Source of the DNA: Rhodanobacter sp. PCA2
GTDB lineage: Bacteria > Pseudomonadota > Gammaproteobacteria > Xanthomonadales > Rhodanobacteraceae
Length of the DNA: 64,000 nt
Reading direction: 5' to 3'
NCBI RefSeq assembly: GCF_013620825.1
Contig: NZ_NJIC01000015.1
Span: forward strand, 1-64,000
The first letter of the stretch is position 1, and every line of letters starts with the position of its first letter. The notes beneath the pieces were generated by a model. The model was not told where the DNA came from and ran no database searches. It was given only the letters and a program-made list of their open reading frames with translations. The translations under genes were made by a program, and so were the position numbers. Positions 9,207 to 19,700 of the stretch are shown here, piece after piece.

Positions 9207-11504
9207 ATGTCCGCCTCTTCGTCGCCGCTGGTCGCCGTACGCTCCCGCCCCGCCGCCCCGAAACACCTGCTCGCCTCCACCATCGGCCTCGCGCTGGTGT
9301 CTGCCCATGCCACCGCCGCCGACAACACCGCCAGCCCGCCGGAGCCGCCGGCCACCGGCCCGCAAACCACCCAGCTCAAGGGCGTGCAGGTGCAGGCGAA
9401 CACGCTCAATGCCACCTCGCCCAAGCTCACTGCAAACCTGCTGGACACGCCGCGCTCGATCGACGTGATCCCCGCGCAGGTCATCCAGCAGACCGGCTCC
9501 AACTCGCTGGTGGACGCGCTGCGCACGGTGCCGGGCATCACCTTCGGCGCCGGCGAAGGCGGCAACCCGAACGGCGACCGCCCCTTCATCCGCGGCTTCG
9601 ATTCGCAAAGCTCGCTGTTCATCGACGGCGTGCGCAGTTCCGGTTCGCAGTCGCGCGAGATCTTCGACATCGAGCAGATCGAGGTGACCAAGGGCCCCAG
9701 CTCCGCCTACAGCGGACGCGGCTCGGCCGGCGGCAGCATCAACCTGGTGACCAAGGCGCCGGAAGCGCACGACTTCATGCACGCCAGCGTGGGCGTGGGC
9801 AGCGATACCTACGCCCGCGCCACCGTCGACTGGAACCAGCGCGTGGGCGACGACGTGGCGTTCCGCCTCAACGTGATGGATCACCACAGCGACGTGCCCG
9901 ACCGCAACGGCCCGCAGCAGAAGCGCTGGGGCGTGGCGCCCTCGATCACCTTCGGCCTGGGCCAGCCCACCAGCGTCACGCTGGGCTACTACCACCTGCA
10001 CAGCAACGACATACCCGACAGCGGCATCCCGTACGACAACCCGTTCGCCGCCACCAGCCCCAACGCGCATCTCAACGGCAGCGGCAAGCCGATAGCCGTG
10101 CCGCACGACACCTTCTACGGCCTGCTCGACCGCGACTTCCAGCGCCAGGACAACGACGTCGGCACCATCCGCGTGCAGCACGATTTCGGCGGCGGCTGGC
10201 TGCTGCGCAACAGCAGCGTGTATGCGCGTTCCACCAACGACTACATCTGGACCCTTCCCGACGACAGCAACGGCAACTTCCTGTTGAACGGCGGCGTGTG
10301 GCGGCGCGGCAACAATCGCGTCAGCAGCACCGACAGCCTCACCAACCAGACCGACCTCACCGGCGAGTTCACCACCGGCAGCATCAAGCATAGTGTCGCC
10401 ATCGGCGCCGAGCTGGCCCGCGAGAAGACCTGGCGCGACAGCTACATCCTCGGCGCGATCGATCCCGCCACCGGCAAGGTGTACCCAAGCCAGACCGGCA
10501 GCATCGTCAACGGCGCCTGCAAGCCGGGTATCGGCGCGGTCTCCGGATACTGGTGTGCCCCGGTGCTGAATCCGAACCCGCACGATCCGTGGAACAGCCC
10601 GATCACGCGCGCCAACGCACCGACCAACATCGTCACCAACACCCGCTCGGCCTGGGCCTTCGACACCATGACGCTCTCCGAGCAGTGGGAGCTGAACCTC
10701 GGCGCGCGCTTCGACAGCTTCCGCACCCGCTCCACCAGCGCGGCGGCGCGCCTGAGCAACGACAGCAACTTCTGGAACTACCAGGCCGGCCTGGTCTGGA
10801 AGCCCGCTAAGAACGGCAGCGTATACCTGTCCTGGGGCACCTCCTCCACCCCGCCCGGCGTGGATGCGGGCGACGGCGCCGACGGCATCGCGGTCACCAA
10901 CCAGGATCTCAAGCCGGAGAACAGCCGCAACCTGGAGCTGGGCAGCAAGTGGAGCCTGCTGGACGAGCGCATTTCGCTGTCCGCCGCGGTGTTCCGCACC
11001 GAGATGAGCAACGCCCGCGTCGCCACCGGCGGCCGCGGCAGCGCGCAGATCAACGCCGGCAAGCAGCGCGTGGACGGCGTGGAGATCGGCGTCAACGGCA
11101 AGCTCACCGAGCGCTGGACCGTCTACGGCGGCTACACCCACCTCGACAGCAAGCTGGTGAAGGCCGCCCCCGGCGACCCGGCCAGCCTCGGCAAGCGATT
11201 CCCCAACACGCCCGAGGACAGCCTGAGCGTGTGGACCACGTATGCGGTCACCCAGCGCCTCACCATCGGCGGCGGCGCGTTCGCGATGGGCAAGGTCTAC
11301 GGCAACGCCGACAACACCAAGTGGGTGCCCGGCTACACCCGCTACGACGCGATGGCCGCGTACGTGGTGAACCCGCACCTCACGCTGCAGCTCAACGTGC
11401 AGAACCTCACCGACAAGTACTACTTCAACGAGGCCTACACCACGCACTACGTCGCGGTGGCGCCCGGCCGCGCGGCGATGCTGACCGCGGACTTCAGGCT
11501 GTAG
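9207..11504 (+). CDS. TonB-dependent siderophore receptor (Fiu/PiuA type)
   Basis: 765 aa. A signal peptide ends near ATAADN (about residue 38). The plug domain follows with [16 protein letters not shown], the RGF segment and [19 protein letters not shown]. The 22-strand barrel ends in the canonical aromatic-rich C-terminus with a final Leu after Phe-Arg. ATG 9207 is preceded by AAAGGA at 9196-9200; the longer frame upstream is not signal-like. The downstream PiuC/YbiX-type dioxygenase and Sel1-repeat genes give the usual fiu/piuA neighbourhood, so catecholate ferric-siderophore uptake is likely. A Fur box lies upstream. Confidence 0.94.
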   Translation: MSASSSPLVAVRSRPAAPKHLLASTIGLALVSAHATAADNTASPPEPPATGPQTTQLKGVQVQANTLNATSPKLTANLLDTPRSIDVIPAQVIQQTGSNSLVDALRTVPGITFGAGEGGNPNGDRPFIRGFDSQSSLFIDGVRSSGSQSREIFDIEQIEVTKGPSSAYSGRGSAGGSINLVTKAPEAHDFMHASVGVGSDTYARATVDWNQRVGDDVAFRLNVMDHHSDVPDRNGPQQKRWGVAPSITFGLGQPTSVTLGYYHLHSNDIPDSGIPYDNPFAATSPNAHLNGSGKPIAVPHDTFYGLLDRDFQRQDNDVGTIRVQHDFGGGWLLRNSSVYARSTNDYIWTLPDDSNGNFLLNGGVWRRGNNRVSSTDSLTNQTDLTGEFTTGSIKHSVAIGAELAREKTWRDSYILGAIDPATGKVYPSQTGSIVNGACKPGIGAVSGYWCAPVLNPNPHDPWNSPITRANAPTNIVTNTRSAWAFDTMTLSEQWELNLGARFDSFRTRSTSAAARLSNDSNFWNYQAGLVWKPAKNGSVYLSWGTSSTPPGVDAGDGADGIAVTNQDLKPENSRNLELGSKWSLLDERISLSAAVFRTEMSNARVATGGRGSAQINAGKQRVDGVEIGVNGKLTERWTVYGGYTHLDSKLVKAAPGDPASLGKRFPNTPEDSLSVWTTYAVTQRLTIGGGAFAMGKVYGNADNTKWVPGYTRYDAMAAYVVNPHLTLQLNVQNLTDKYYFNEAYTTHYVAVAPGRAAMLTADFRL

Positions 11505-11557
11505 GCGCGTAGCCGCCCGGCTTGGGCACCACCGCCGGTCCGCACCGCGCACCCTCT

Positions 11558-11587
11558 GCAACCCGCTCCCCCACGGGAGCGGGTTGC
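11558..11587 (+). promoter_or_regulatory. Strong intercistronic stem-loop between receptor and dioxygenase genes
   Basis: Perfect 13-bp stem (11558-11570 with 11575-11587) and loop CCAC, with no T-run. It ends 11 bases before the AAGGA ribosome site of the next gene. It could protect the receptor mRNA 3' end or lower dioxygenase translation. Confidence 0.55.
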
Positions 11588-11607
11588 GGCACTCCACAAG
11601 GATCACC

Positions 11608-12294
11608 ATGCTGCTGCACATCCCCGACATCCTCGACGCCGAGCAGATCGCGCAGTTCCGCACGCGGCTGGACGGCGCCGAGTGGGCCGACGGGCGCGTC
11701 ACCGCCGGCTACCAGTCCGCCCAGGCCAAGCGCAACGGCCAGCTGCGCGAGGACGACCCGCTCGCCCGCGAACTCGGCGCCGTCGTCACCGACGCGGTGT
11801 TGCGCAATCCCACCTTCTTCGCCGGCGCGCTGCCGCGGCATGTCTATCCGCCACTGTTCAACCGCTACGGCGAAGGACAGGACTTCGGCATGCACGTCGA
11901 CAACGCCGTGCGCTACGACCGCACGCGCCAGCCCGCGCAGACCGTGCGCACCGACCTCTCCGCCACGCTGTTCCTCGCCTCGCCGGAGGAATACGACGGC
12001 GGCGAACTGGTGATCGAGGACAACTTCGGCACGCATGAGGTGAAGCTGCCCGCCGGCCACCTGGTGCTCTACCCCGGCAGCAGCCTGCACAAGGTGCAGC
12101 CGGTGACGCGCGGCGCGCGGGTCGCCGCGTTCTTCTGGATCCAGAGCCTGGTGCGCGGCGACGGCCAGCGCCGCATCCTGTTCGAACTCGACGTGACGAT
12201 CCAGTCGCTCACCGCCAGCGGCGCCGATGCGGACGCCCTGCTCTCGCTCACCGGCGTCTACCACAACCTGCTCAGGCAATGGGCGGAGAGTTGA
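11608..12294 (+). CDS. Fe(II)/2-oxoglutarate-dependent PKHD-type hydroxylase (PiuC/YbiX)
   Basis: 228 aa, the usual family length. The double-stranded beta-helix iron site is complete: H96 and D98 in GMHVDNA, H161 in SLHKVQPV, and R171 (2-oxoglutarate binding) in [15 protein letters not shown] 11608 was chosen for its AAGGA site at 11598-11602 and the family N-terminus MLLHIPDIL. The genes beside siderophore receptors in Pseudomonas (piuC) and E. coli (ybiX) are orthologous in context. The hydroxylated substrate is not known; a role in ferric-siderophore handling is inferred. Confidence 0.93.
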   Translation: MLLHIPDILDAEQIAQFRTRLDGAEWADGRVTAGYQSAQAKRNGQLREDDPLARELGAVVTDAVLRNPTFFAGALPRHVYPPLFNRYGEGQDFGMHVDNAVRYDRTRQPAQTVRTDLSATLFLASPEEYDGGELVIEDNFGTHEVKLPAGHLVLYPGSSLHKVQPVTRGARVAAFFWIQSLVRGDGQRRILFELDVTIQSLTASGADADALLSLTGVYHNLLRQWAES

Positions 12295-13049
12295 GGCAGG
12301 ACGCGCCCGTGTACGCACGGCGCCTGGATGCGGACGCGCTGGCGCAGCAACTGCGCGACGATCCCGCCGCCGCCATCGTCGCCTTGCGCGACGCCGCCCG
12401 CGCCGACGACGCCGAGGCGCAGGCCTGGCTGGGCCAGCTCCATCTCGACGGCAACGTCGTGCCGCGCGACGCGGCCGAAGCGCACTACTGGTTCCAGCGC
12501 GCCGCCCATGCCGGCGTGCCGATGGCAATGAACATGCTGGGCCGCTGCTGCGAGAACGGCTGGGGCGTGGCCGTGGACTTCCCGCTCGCCGCCGTGTGGT
12601 ACCGCCGCGCCGCCGCGCACAACCTCGACTGGGCGATCTACAACCTCGCCCACATGCACTGGAACGGCCGCGGCATGGCCGCCGACCGCGTCGCCGCCTT
12701 CACGCTGTTCCGGCGCGCCGCCGCACTGGGTCACGCGCGCGCCATGCACTTCCTCGGCCAGTTCCACGAACACGGCTGGGAGACGCCGGTGAACCTCGAC
12801 CGCGCGTTCGATCTCTACCGCCAATCCGCGGAACTCGGCGACTATCGCGGCCTGTGCAGCTGGGCCTCGGTGCTCGCCGGCATGGGCCGCGTCGACGAAG
12901 CCGTCCCGTTGATAGAACGCGCCATCCCGCTCGCGCCGACGCACTATCTTGGCCCGCTCGCTGCGCAACTGCGTCCATCTGCGCATGTGGCCTTGCACCG
13001 GCTCGCGATATGGATCGACGAGCTCAGCACGCCGCGCGCAGACGCTTGA
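12279..13049 (+). CDS. Sel1-like (TPR) repeat protein
   Basis: 256 aa. At least four Sel1-type helical repeats are visible from about residue 46 to 200, with signature stretches such as [41 protein letters not shown] and [13 protein letters not shown]. No signal peptide is seen. ATG 12279 overlaps the dioxygenase gene by 16 bases, so the two are translated together. Sel1 proteins act as interaction scaffolds. It is a common third gene of piuA-piuC loci, but its partner is unknown. A GTG at 12309 is an alternative start. Confidence 0.88.
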   Translation: MGGELRQDAPVYARRLDADALAQQLRDDPAAAIVALRDAARADDAEAQAWLGQLHLDGNVVPRDAAEAHYWFQRAAHAGVPMAMNMLGRCCENGWGVAVDFPLAAVWYRRAAAHNLDWAIYNLAHMHWNGRGMAADRVAAFTLFRRAAALGHARAMHFLGQFHEHGWETPVNLDRAFDLYRQSAELGDYRGLCSWASVLAGMGRVDEAVPLIERAIPLAPTHYLGPLAAQLRPSAHVALHRLAIWIDELSTPRADA

Positions 13050-13225
13050 TCCCTCGCTTGAGCGCAGCCCGCATCCGCGCCTTCAACGCAAATTCTTGCG
13101 TCGACAGGTGGTAGCAAAAACTCGATCAGCGGCGGGCACCTGATTATCCACCGCATGCATAATCGTGCTGCGTCCGCAACCCGTTGCGGACCGAAGTTGA
13201 ATTCAATCACCGGGGAAACATCACG

Positions 13226-13693
13226 ATGAAGAGGACGCGCATGCGCCGCTTGCCGGTTTGCGGCTTCACGTTGATCGAATTGATGATTGTGGTTGCGATC
13301 ATCGCAATCCTGGCGGCGATCGCCATCCCCAGCTACATGGACTACGTCACCCGCAGCAAACTGAGCGAGGCCTACAACGCCTTGTCGGCCTATCGCGTCA
13401 GCATGGAGCAGTACTACCAAGACAACCGCACCTATGACAAGGGATCAGCCTGTGGCGTAGCGGTAGCAGCGAGTACGTACACCTATTTCACTGTCGCATG
13501 TGCGCCCGCCAGCGGTAGTTCCGCTGGCGAAGCGTATACGGCAACCGCGACTGGCAAGACCGGAACTCCGGTTGCCGACTTTACATTCCAGATCGATAAC
13601 AACAACAACCGTCAGACCACCGCCACCCCGGCTGGCTGGGGAACGGCCCCCATCGATTGCTGGGTCATGCGCAAGGGTGGAGGCTGCCAATGA
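13226..13693 (+). CDS. pilE: Type IV pilin PilE
   Basis: 155 aa class III prepilin. A 13-residue basic leader ends in Gly, then FTLIELMIVVAIIAILAAIA: cleavage by PilD before Phe, with Glu5 present. A lone spine helix precedes a globular domain with two cysteine pairs (the last CWVMRKGGGC forms a D-loop). It opens the minor pilin operon, upstream of fimT. A longer frame from 13184 lacks prepilin features. It is a minor pilin PilE; a role as major subunit is less likely next to pilV-pilW-pilX-pilY1. Confidence 0.92.
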   Translation: MKRTRMRRLPVCGFTLIELMIVVAIIAILAAIAIPSYMDYVTRSKLSEAYNALSAYRVSMEQYYQDNRTYDKGSACGVAVAASTYTYFTVACAPASGSSAGEAYTATATGKTGTPVADFTFQIDNNNNRQTTATPAGWGTAPIDCWVMRKGGGCQ

Positions 13694-14277
13694 ACCCGGC
13701 GCCCCAGCACGGTTTCAGCTTGATTGAACTGATGGTGACGATTGTCATTTTCGCCGTGCTGGTGCTGCTTGGCGTTCCCAGTTATCAGGAGTGGATACTC
13801 AACAGCCGCATCCGCAATGCCTCGGAATCCATCCAGAATGGCTTGCGTCTGGCCCGCAATGAAGCTACTCAACGCGATCTCGACGTCCGGTTCGAACTGA
13901 CCTCCGCTGCGGCCACCGCCGACTGGACCGTATGCGCCTTGACGGCGACGGCGACGAGTTGCACCGATACCGGGGCGGTTCCGATCCAGAGTTTTGTGGC
14001 CAGTGGTGGCGCTGGGGGTGTCCTGGTTGGCGCCAGCGTCGCCATCGCCCAAAGCACGACCTTTGACACCGGCCTCACGGGCGGATTACCCGCCGGCATC
14101 ACATTCGACCCGCTGGGCCGACCGACAGCATATGGCACTACGTCGCTGCTGCGCATTGATGCTTATGCGGCGCAGGCAGGCAGCCGGCGACTGGTTACCA
14201 CCATTTCACCCGGAGGCCAGGTGCGCATGTGCGATCCCCAACTTCCATTGAGCACCAGTCCCCAGGGGTGCAAGTGA
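13690..14277 (+). CDS. fimT: Minor pseudopilin FimT/GspH family
   Basis: 195 aa. The prepilin peptide MNPAPQHG is followed by FSLIELMVTIVIFAVLVLLGVP; Glu5 is present. The C-terminal domain ends in the GspH/FimT-type segment with GGQVRMC. The ATG overlaps the pilE stop (ATGA), so translation is coupled. FimT is part of the pilus-initiating minor pilin set and, in some relatives, binds DNA for natural transformation. Confidence 0.9.
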   Translation: MNPAPQHGFSLIELMVTIVIFAVLVLLGVPSYQEWILNSRIRNASESIQNGLRLARNEATQRDLDVRFELTSAAATADWTVCALTATATSCTDTGAVPIQSFVASGGAGGVLVGASVAIAQSTTFDTGLTGGLPAGITFDPLGRPTAYGTTSLLRIDAYAAQAGSRRLVTTISPGGQVRMCDPQLPLSTSPQGCK

Positions 14278-14735
14278 AGACCAGGCGCATGAAAACTGGT
14301 GGTCGTGTTCCTTTGCAACGAGGCATCGTACTGCTCGATGCACTGGTCGCGATCGTGATTTTCTCGATCGGCATCCTGGGCATGGTGACTCTGCAGGCAG
14401 CCGCGATAAAACTCGCCGGCGATGCAAAGTACCGTACCGACGCCGCGATGCTGGCCGATCAGGTGATAGCGCAGATGTGGACCAGCGATCCGACTGTGCT
14501 GTCGACCAATTACGCGGGCGCCTCCGGTACCGGCGGGACCGGTTATACGACATGGGCTGCAACCCTCGATTGCAAGTCCGCTACTGCATCCACCAGTTGT
14601 CTGCCCGCGGCAGCGGCTTATCCGCCCAGCATCGTAGTCGGGGCCGACAATCTCGTCACCGTCACCGTCAAGTGGAAAGCTCCGAACGACACCGGCCCCC
14701 ACAACTATGTCTCCATCACCCAAATCACCCGCTGA
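14274..14735 (+). CDS. pilV: Type IV pilus minor pilin PilV
   Basis: 153 aa. GTG 14274 overlaps the fimT stop (GTGA) and has an AGGGG ribosome site; ATG 14289 is an alternative. The prepilin site reads RG/IVLLDALVAIVIFSIGILG, so position 5 is Asp rather than Glu, as in many PilV/GspI proteins. The sequence LGMVTLQAAAIK after the helix is PilV-typical. It belongs to the tip/priming complex with PilW, PilX and PilY1. Confidence 0.9.
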   Translation: MKTRRMKTGGRVPLQRGIVLLDALVAIVIFSIGILGMVTLQAAAIKLAGDAKYRTDAAMLADQVIAQMWTSDPTVLSTNYAGASGTGGTGYTTWAATLDCKSATASTSCLPAAAAYPPSIVVGADNLVTVTVKWKAPNDTGPHNYVSITQITR

Positions 14736-14793
14736 CAAAGCGTTCACCCACGGCGACCATGCCTGCGCATGCGACACGCATTGTGCGGCGACG

Positions 14794-15921
14794 ATGCGCC
14801 ATCGGGGCTTCAGTCTGATCGAGCTCATGGTCGGCATGCTCGTAAGCCTCATCTGCATTCTCGCCATCATGTCGGCTTTCGCGGTGTACGAGGGTCGCAA
14901 ACGAACCACGACCAGCGGCGACGATGCCCAGCAGAGCGGCAGCTATTCGCTGTACTCCCTGGAACAGCAGATCCGCACGGCCGGTTCCGGCATGGTGCAA
15001 GGCAATCGCTACGGCCTGTGGGGTTGCCCGATGGAGGCATGGTCGTCGAGCACAAAACGGCTACCGCTCGCCGGGGCACTGCCTGCGCCGTTCGACACTT
15101 GGCCGCTAGCCACCCGCGCCGTACCGGTACTTGTGGCCGATGGCGGCACCGATGCCGGCGGCAACGTGCTGCCCGATGTAATCGGCATCATTGGCGGCAA
15201 CCCGGCGCTGCGGGTGTTCAAGGCACCTGTCACCGGCACTCCGGATGCCTCCCATGTGGTGCTCGGCAACTCGTTCGGTATCAACCAAGGCGACTACCTG
15301 CTGGGCATCCGCTCCGACGGTACCTGTGCCCTGGCACTTGCCGCGACGGCGCCCGATGCCTCGAACAACATCACGCTGTCCGTACCCGGAAGCCCGAGCA
15401 CGGGCTTGATAAATACGGTCAATTCGTACGTCTTCGACATGGGAACCGAGCCCGTCATCAGCCTGTACGGCGTCGATGCGACCAGCCACTCCCTGGTCTC
15501 GTTCGATCTGCTGCAGCGCCCGGTGAACGGCCTCGCCGCTGCCGTGCTTCCCGTCGCCGACGGCATCGTGCAGATCAAGGCCCTGTATGGCATCCACGAT
15601 GGCAGTGGCGGGGCCGGTGAGGATCCGGACGTTGTCGATACATGGGTACAGCCCACAGGGGCATGGTCCATCGGGACGCTTACCGCGACCACAGCTGCCG
15701 CCGCTGCAGCCATGAACCAGATCAAGGCCGTTCGCGTGTCCATCGTTGCGCAAAGCAAGTTGCCCGAGCACGCATCCGATTACACAAACGGCGGCAGTTT
15801 GGTGCTGTTCCCCGACCAGCCAACCGTGAAATACACGATCACCACGCAACCGCATTATCGGTACAAGGTCTACGACACCACGATCCCGATCCACAACGCA
15901 CTTATCACCAAGTACTTCTGA
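14794..15921 (+). CDS. pilW: Type IV pilus minor pilin PilW
   Basis: 375 aa from ATG 14794, which gives the compact prepilin leader MRHRG before FSLIELMVGMLVSLICILAI with Glu5. ATG 14707 would give a 404-aa protein with a 34-residue leader overlapping pilV. Neither start has a convincing ribosome site. The large soluble domain is typical of PilW, a minor pilin that links PilX/PilV to PilY1. It shares the operon with its neighbours. Confidence 0.88.
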   Translation: MRHRGFSLIELMVGMLVSLICILAIMSAFAVYEGRKRTTTSGDDAQQSGSYSLYSLEQQIRTAGSGMVQGNRYGLWGCPMEAWSSSTKRLPLAGALPAPFDTWPLATRAVPVLVADGGTDAGGNVLPDVIGIIGGNPALRVFKAPVTGTPDASHVVLGNSFGINQGDYLLGIRSDGTCALALAATAPDASNNITLSVPGSPSTGLINTVNSYVFDMGTEPVISLYGVDATSHSLVSFDLLQRPVNGLAAAVLPVADGIVQIKALYGIHDGSGGAGEDPDVVDTWVQPTGAWSIGTLTATTAAAAAAMNQIKAVRVSIVAQSKLPEHASDYTNGGSLVLFPDQPTVKYTITTQPHYRYKVYDTTIPIHNALITKYF

Positions 15922-15930
15922 GCCGCCCAC

Positions 15931-16536
15931 ATGAGCACAAAGAGCGTTGGAATGACAGGCAGGCACGGACCGCGGAATCAACGCGGCATGATCGCGACCC
16001 TGCTCGCCATCATCGTCCTGGTCGTGACCGTGCTGGCCGCCGTGGCCCTGATGCGTTCCGTGGATACCAGCAACACCATCGCCGGCCGCGTTGCCTTTCG
16101 CCAGACAGTGATCCAAGAGGCTGCACTCGCCTATGAGGATGCCAAAGCCAAGATCATCTTCAATGAACCAACCAGTGACAACAACGTGACCAGCCTGGGT
16201 TATTACGCCACCCCGCAAGCGGCTACCGTTCGCACCGACAAGGATCTACCCGATGTATTGGTGAACGAAACCGCGGGTGGCATCGGTACCGTGCTTGGGG
16301 TAACCAGCGGCGACAAGGTGTTCTATGTGGTGGAACGACTCTGTCCCAACATCGGTCCAGCCGACCCCAAGACCTGCATCGTACCAGGCGCTTCCATCCA
16401 GGGTGGTTCCGTCTCCAACCAGACCAAGGACAACGGGCCACCGTTCACCTCGGGTGCCTATGCGGCTTTCCGCCTTAGCGTAAAGGTGGTTGGTCCGAAA
16501 AATACCGTGGGTTATGTGCAATCCGTAATGCGCTGA
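15931..16536 (+). CDS. pilX: Type IV pilus assembly protein PilX
   Basis: 201 aa, starting 9 bases after pilW. The basic leader ends QRG, then MIATLLAIIVLVVTVLAAVALMR; there is no Glu at position 5, as expected for PilX/GspK-type tip subunits that need not be inserted under another pilin. The globular domain holds a Cys pair (CPNIGPADPKTC). It acts in the minor pilin complex that starts pilus assembly and displays PilY1. Confidence 0.87.
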   Translation: MSTKSVGMTGRHGPRNQRGMIATLLAIIVLVVTVLAAVALMRSVDTSNTIAGRVAFRQTVIQEAALAYEDAKAKIIFNEPTSDNNVTSLGYYATPQAATVRTDKDLPDVLVNETAGGIGTVLGVTSGDKVFYVVERLCPNIGPADPKTCIVPGASIQGGSVSNQTKDNGPPFTSGAYAAFRLSVKVVGPKNTVGYVQSVMR

Positions 16537-16709
16537 CCGAGGTAGTCGCACAGCGACAGGCGAATCTTGATCATGCAGACAGCAGACATGTGCCCGACGC
16601 AGTCAGCACTCGCGCACAGGAAGGTCAAGGGCAGCTTTTCATCCATCGAGAAGCAGGCGCAAATTGCGGCTTCGACAAGTTCTCTACTCATCGAATTGTG
16701 GAAATGGCC

Positions 16710-19700
16710 ATGTACAAGTCACTTCGCGCATCTTTCATGTCTGGACCAGGAAGCATGCTACTGGCCTGCATGCTGACTTTGGGTGGAGGCGGCACCGCAC
16801 AGGCAGCGACGACAACGCTGGCCGACACTCCGGTCTACAGCGCCTCCAACGTGCCGGCCAATCTGATGATGGCACTATCCGTGGAATTTCCGACGGGTAC
16901 GGTTGCAGCCTACAAGGGTACCAACGACTACACATCGACCACGCGATATCTTGGCTATTTCGACAATGCAAAGTGTTATACGTACGACAGTACGGACGGG
17001 TATTTCGTGCCTGCCAGTACAACCACAACCGCCAGCTGTGACAGCACACACTGGAGCGGCAACATGCTCAACTGGGCCACGATGGCGGCCTTGGATGAGT
17101 TTCGGCAAGCACTGACCGGCGGCAATCGCGGCGCAACAGGTCTCGGGGGGGCCGATACCGCAACCACTACCGTGCTGCTTCGCTCGAACCTTACCAAGCA
17201 GGGAAGCTACCGCACCAACTTTCCTGATAAAAACGTGAATCCTTCGGGAGTGGTCGGAGACACAACCCTCAATACAGCGAGCACGGTGTACATCAGGAAC
17301 GGGGGTCTGGGCACCACATTCGAAGTCGCAGACAACTCGGGCTTCACCAATAATCCAGCCAGCGGCACCCCCGGGCGTAGCGGCTACCAGGCCGCGACAC
17401 ACATGAAAACATACAACGCGCAGGTGCAGGTATGCGTTGCGGACCTGCTTGAAACCAATTGCAATTCCGCACACGCCAGCACCGATTATCCAGGTGCTGG
17501 CGTTTATGCCAAGCCCGAGGGGCTGATTCAGCAGAATTACACCAAGATACGAGTCGGCGCGTCGGGCTACGGATATTTGATGGGAAATGTCAACGGCCAA
17601 GCCAACGGCGTCGTGCGCGCACTGTTACGTGACAATGGCCCAACCGCATACAACGGCAACGCCCCCCGCATAAACCCCAACCCATATGCGGAATGGGATC
17701 CAACGACTGGCATCTTCGCCTCCAATCCCGACACTGCCGATACCACCGGAACAGCGCCTGGCGGTGGAAATGCGACGCAGACTGGCGCGATCAACTACCT
17801 GAATCAATTTGGCTATACAAGTGCGGGCTATGAAACATACGACACCATAGCGGATCTCTACTGGGCGACACTTGCCTATTTCATGCAGGTTCCCCTTGAC
17901 ACCAGCTACACGAGCAACCTGTCCAGCACCAACAGCACCGACCCAAGTTTTCCAGCATTTACTGGAACCCCTCCCAATGACCCGATAAGTTATTCTTGCC
18001 AAGCCAACGCCATTGTGACGATCGGCGATGATCACACCCACTACGATACCAGGGTTCCCGGCGGCACACTCACCAGCGCCGTCGTTGGCGGCGGATTACC
18101 CGCCATACCCGCCAATGGTACCGTTCCGGCAGTAAACGCCGCATCCTATACGACGGCGCTCGGCAATCTTCCACTTATCGAGGGGACGACACCGGCAACA
18201 AATAGCTATGCCCAGTACATAAATTCCGGAACTCCTCCTTCACTCGGGAGCGTGGTCTGGGGGGATCAGGCAACGTACTACATGCCTGGCTTGGCCTACT
18301 TTGCGCATACCAACGATATACGCAATGACGACCCCAATGTGAAGTCCACGCAGGGCAAGCAAACGGTGGACACCTATACGGTCGATGTCCTGGAACCAGG
18401 CAGTTATGATGGCACTTCGGGTCACGAGATCTATAATCCGACAAAATATACAGCTGCGGGCCCCAATATTTATTGGCTTACGGCCAAGTACGGTGGCTTC
18501 AACGACATCAATGGGAATGGAAGACCGGCCAGTTTCTTCACCTGGCATACCAATTCGACCACAGTCGCTGCCAAGACTTTACGTCCGGACAATTTCTTCG
18601 TGGGCAACCAACCGGACCTGCTGCAGTCCGGGCTCAAGCAAATTTTTGGTCGCGTAGCCTCGACCAGCATTGCGCGCGGCGCCGCCCCTGGTGTCACCTC
18701 GACACGCGCCCTGGCTTCAATACCAGCCAGTACGGCGCCCTACTTCTCTCCAGTCAGCGGCTTCCCGATCTACAACGTCCAGTACAAACCTGTCTCGTGG
18801 GATGGTGATGTGTCCGCCTTCGTAGCCAGCAACACGGCAGGAGGCAGCGTGACACCGGTCGCAGGCACCAATACCTGGAGTGCCCAAACGCAGTTGGAGG
18901 CATTGACGCAGTATGTAAATAGCACCAACAACGGATGGGATACCGGCCGCCGCGTCATCACCTGGAACAACGCCACGAAAAAGGGCGTACCTTTCCGTTA
19001 CGCCAACTTGTCGCCGGCCGAGCAGACTGCTGTAGGCAGCACATCCCTGGTCAGTTTCCTGCGCGGCGACAAGAGCAACGAGGGGACGACCTTCCACGTA
19101 CGCAGTCACATCCTTGGCGACATCGTCAATTCCTCGGCCGTGCTGGTGCAAAACGCACTATCGCCCTCGTACTCGGAATCTGCCAACCCGGGCTATACCG
19201 CCTTCGCGACATTGGTGCAGAACCGCCAACCTGTGACCTATGTGGGTGCGAACGACGGCATGCTGCATGCCTTCGAGGCCGACTTCACCAACCCGACGGT
19301 GACCAACCCGGTAGGGGGGGGCGGCAGCGAATTGTTTGCCTACGTGCCCAGCCTGCTCTATGCGGGACCAAACAATTCCCCCCAGGTCGACGGACTCGCC
19401 GCGCTGGCGAACCTGGACGGCGTTACCACGAACAACTACAGCCATCATTTCTATGTCGACAGCACGCCACAGGTGGGCGACGTCGATTTCAGCTATACGG
19501 GCCTCAATCCCCTGCCTTCCACTGCCACAACATCCAGTTGGCATACCGTCCTGGTGGATGGCCTGGGCAAGGGCGGCAAGGGGATCTTCGCACTCGACAT
19601 CACATCGGTACCTTCATCCATCCAGCCAACCGGCAGCAATACGGCAACGGGAGAACAGGCACTCGCGTCCAAGGCGCTATGGGAGTTCACCGATGCCGAC

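Noticed and set aside
9051-11702. 883-aa open frame antisense to the siderophore receptor
   Set aside because: The plus strand encodes a full TonB-dependent receptor. The antisense frame lacks any recognisable domain.
12949-13225. Sigma-54 promoter before pilE
   Set aside because: I looked for a GG-N10-GC element with the TGGC/TTGCA pattern and found only partial matches, not enough to report.
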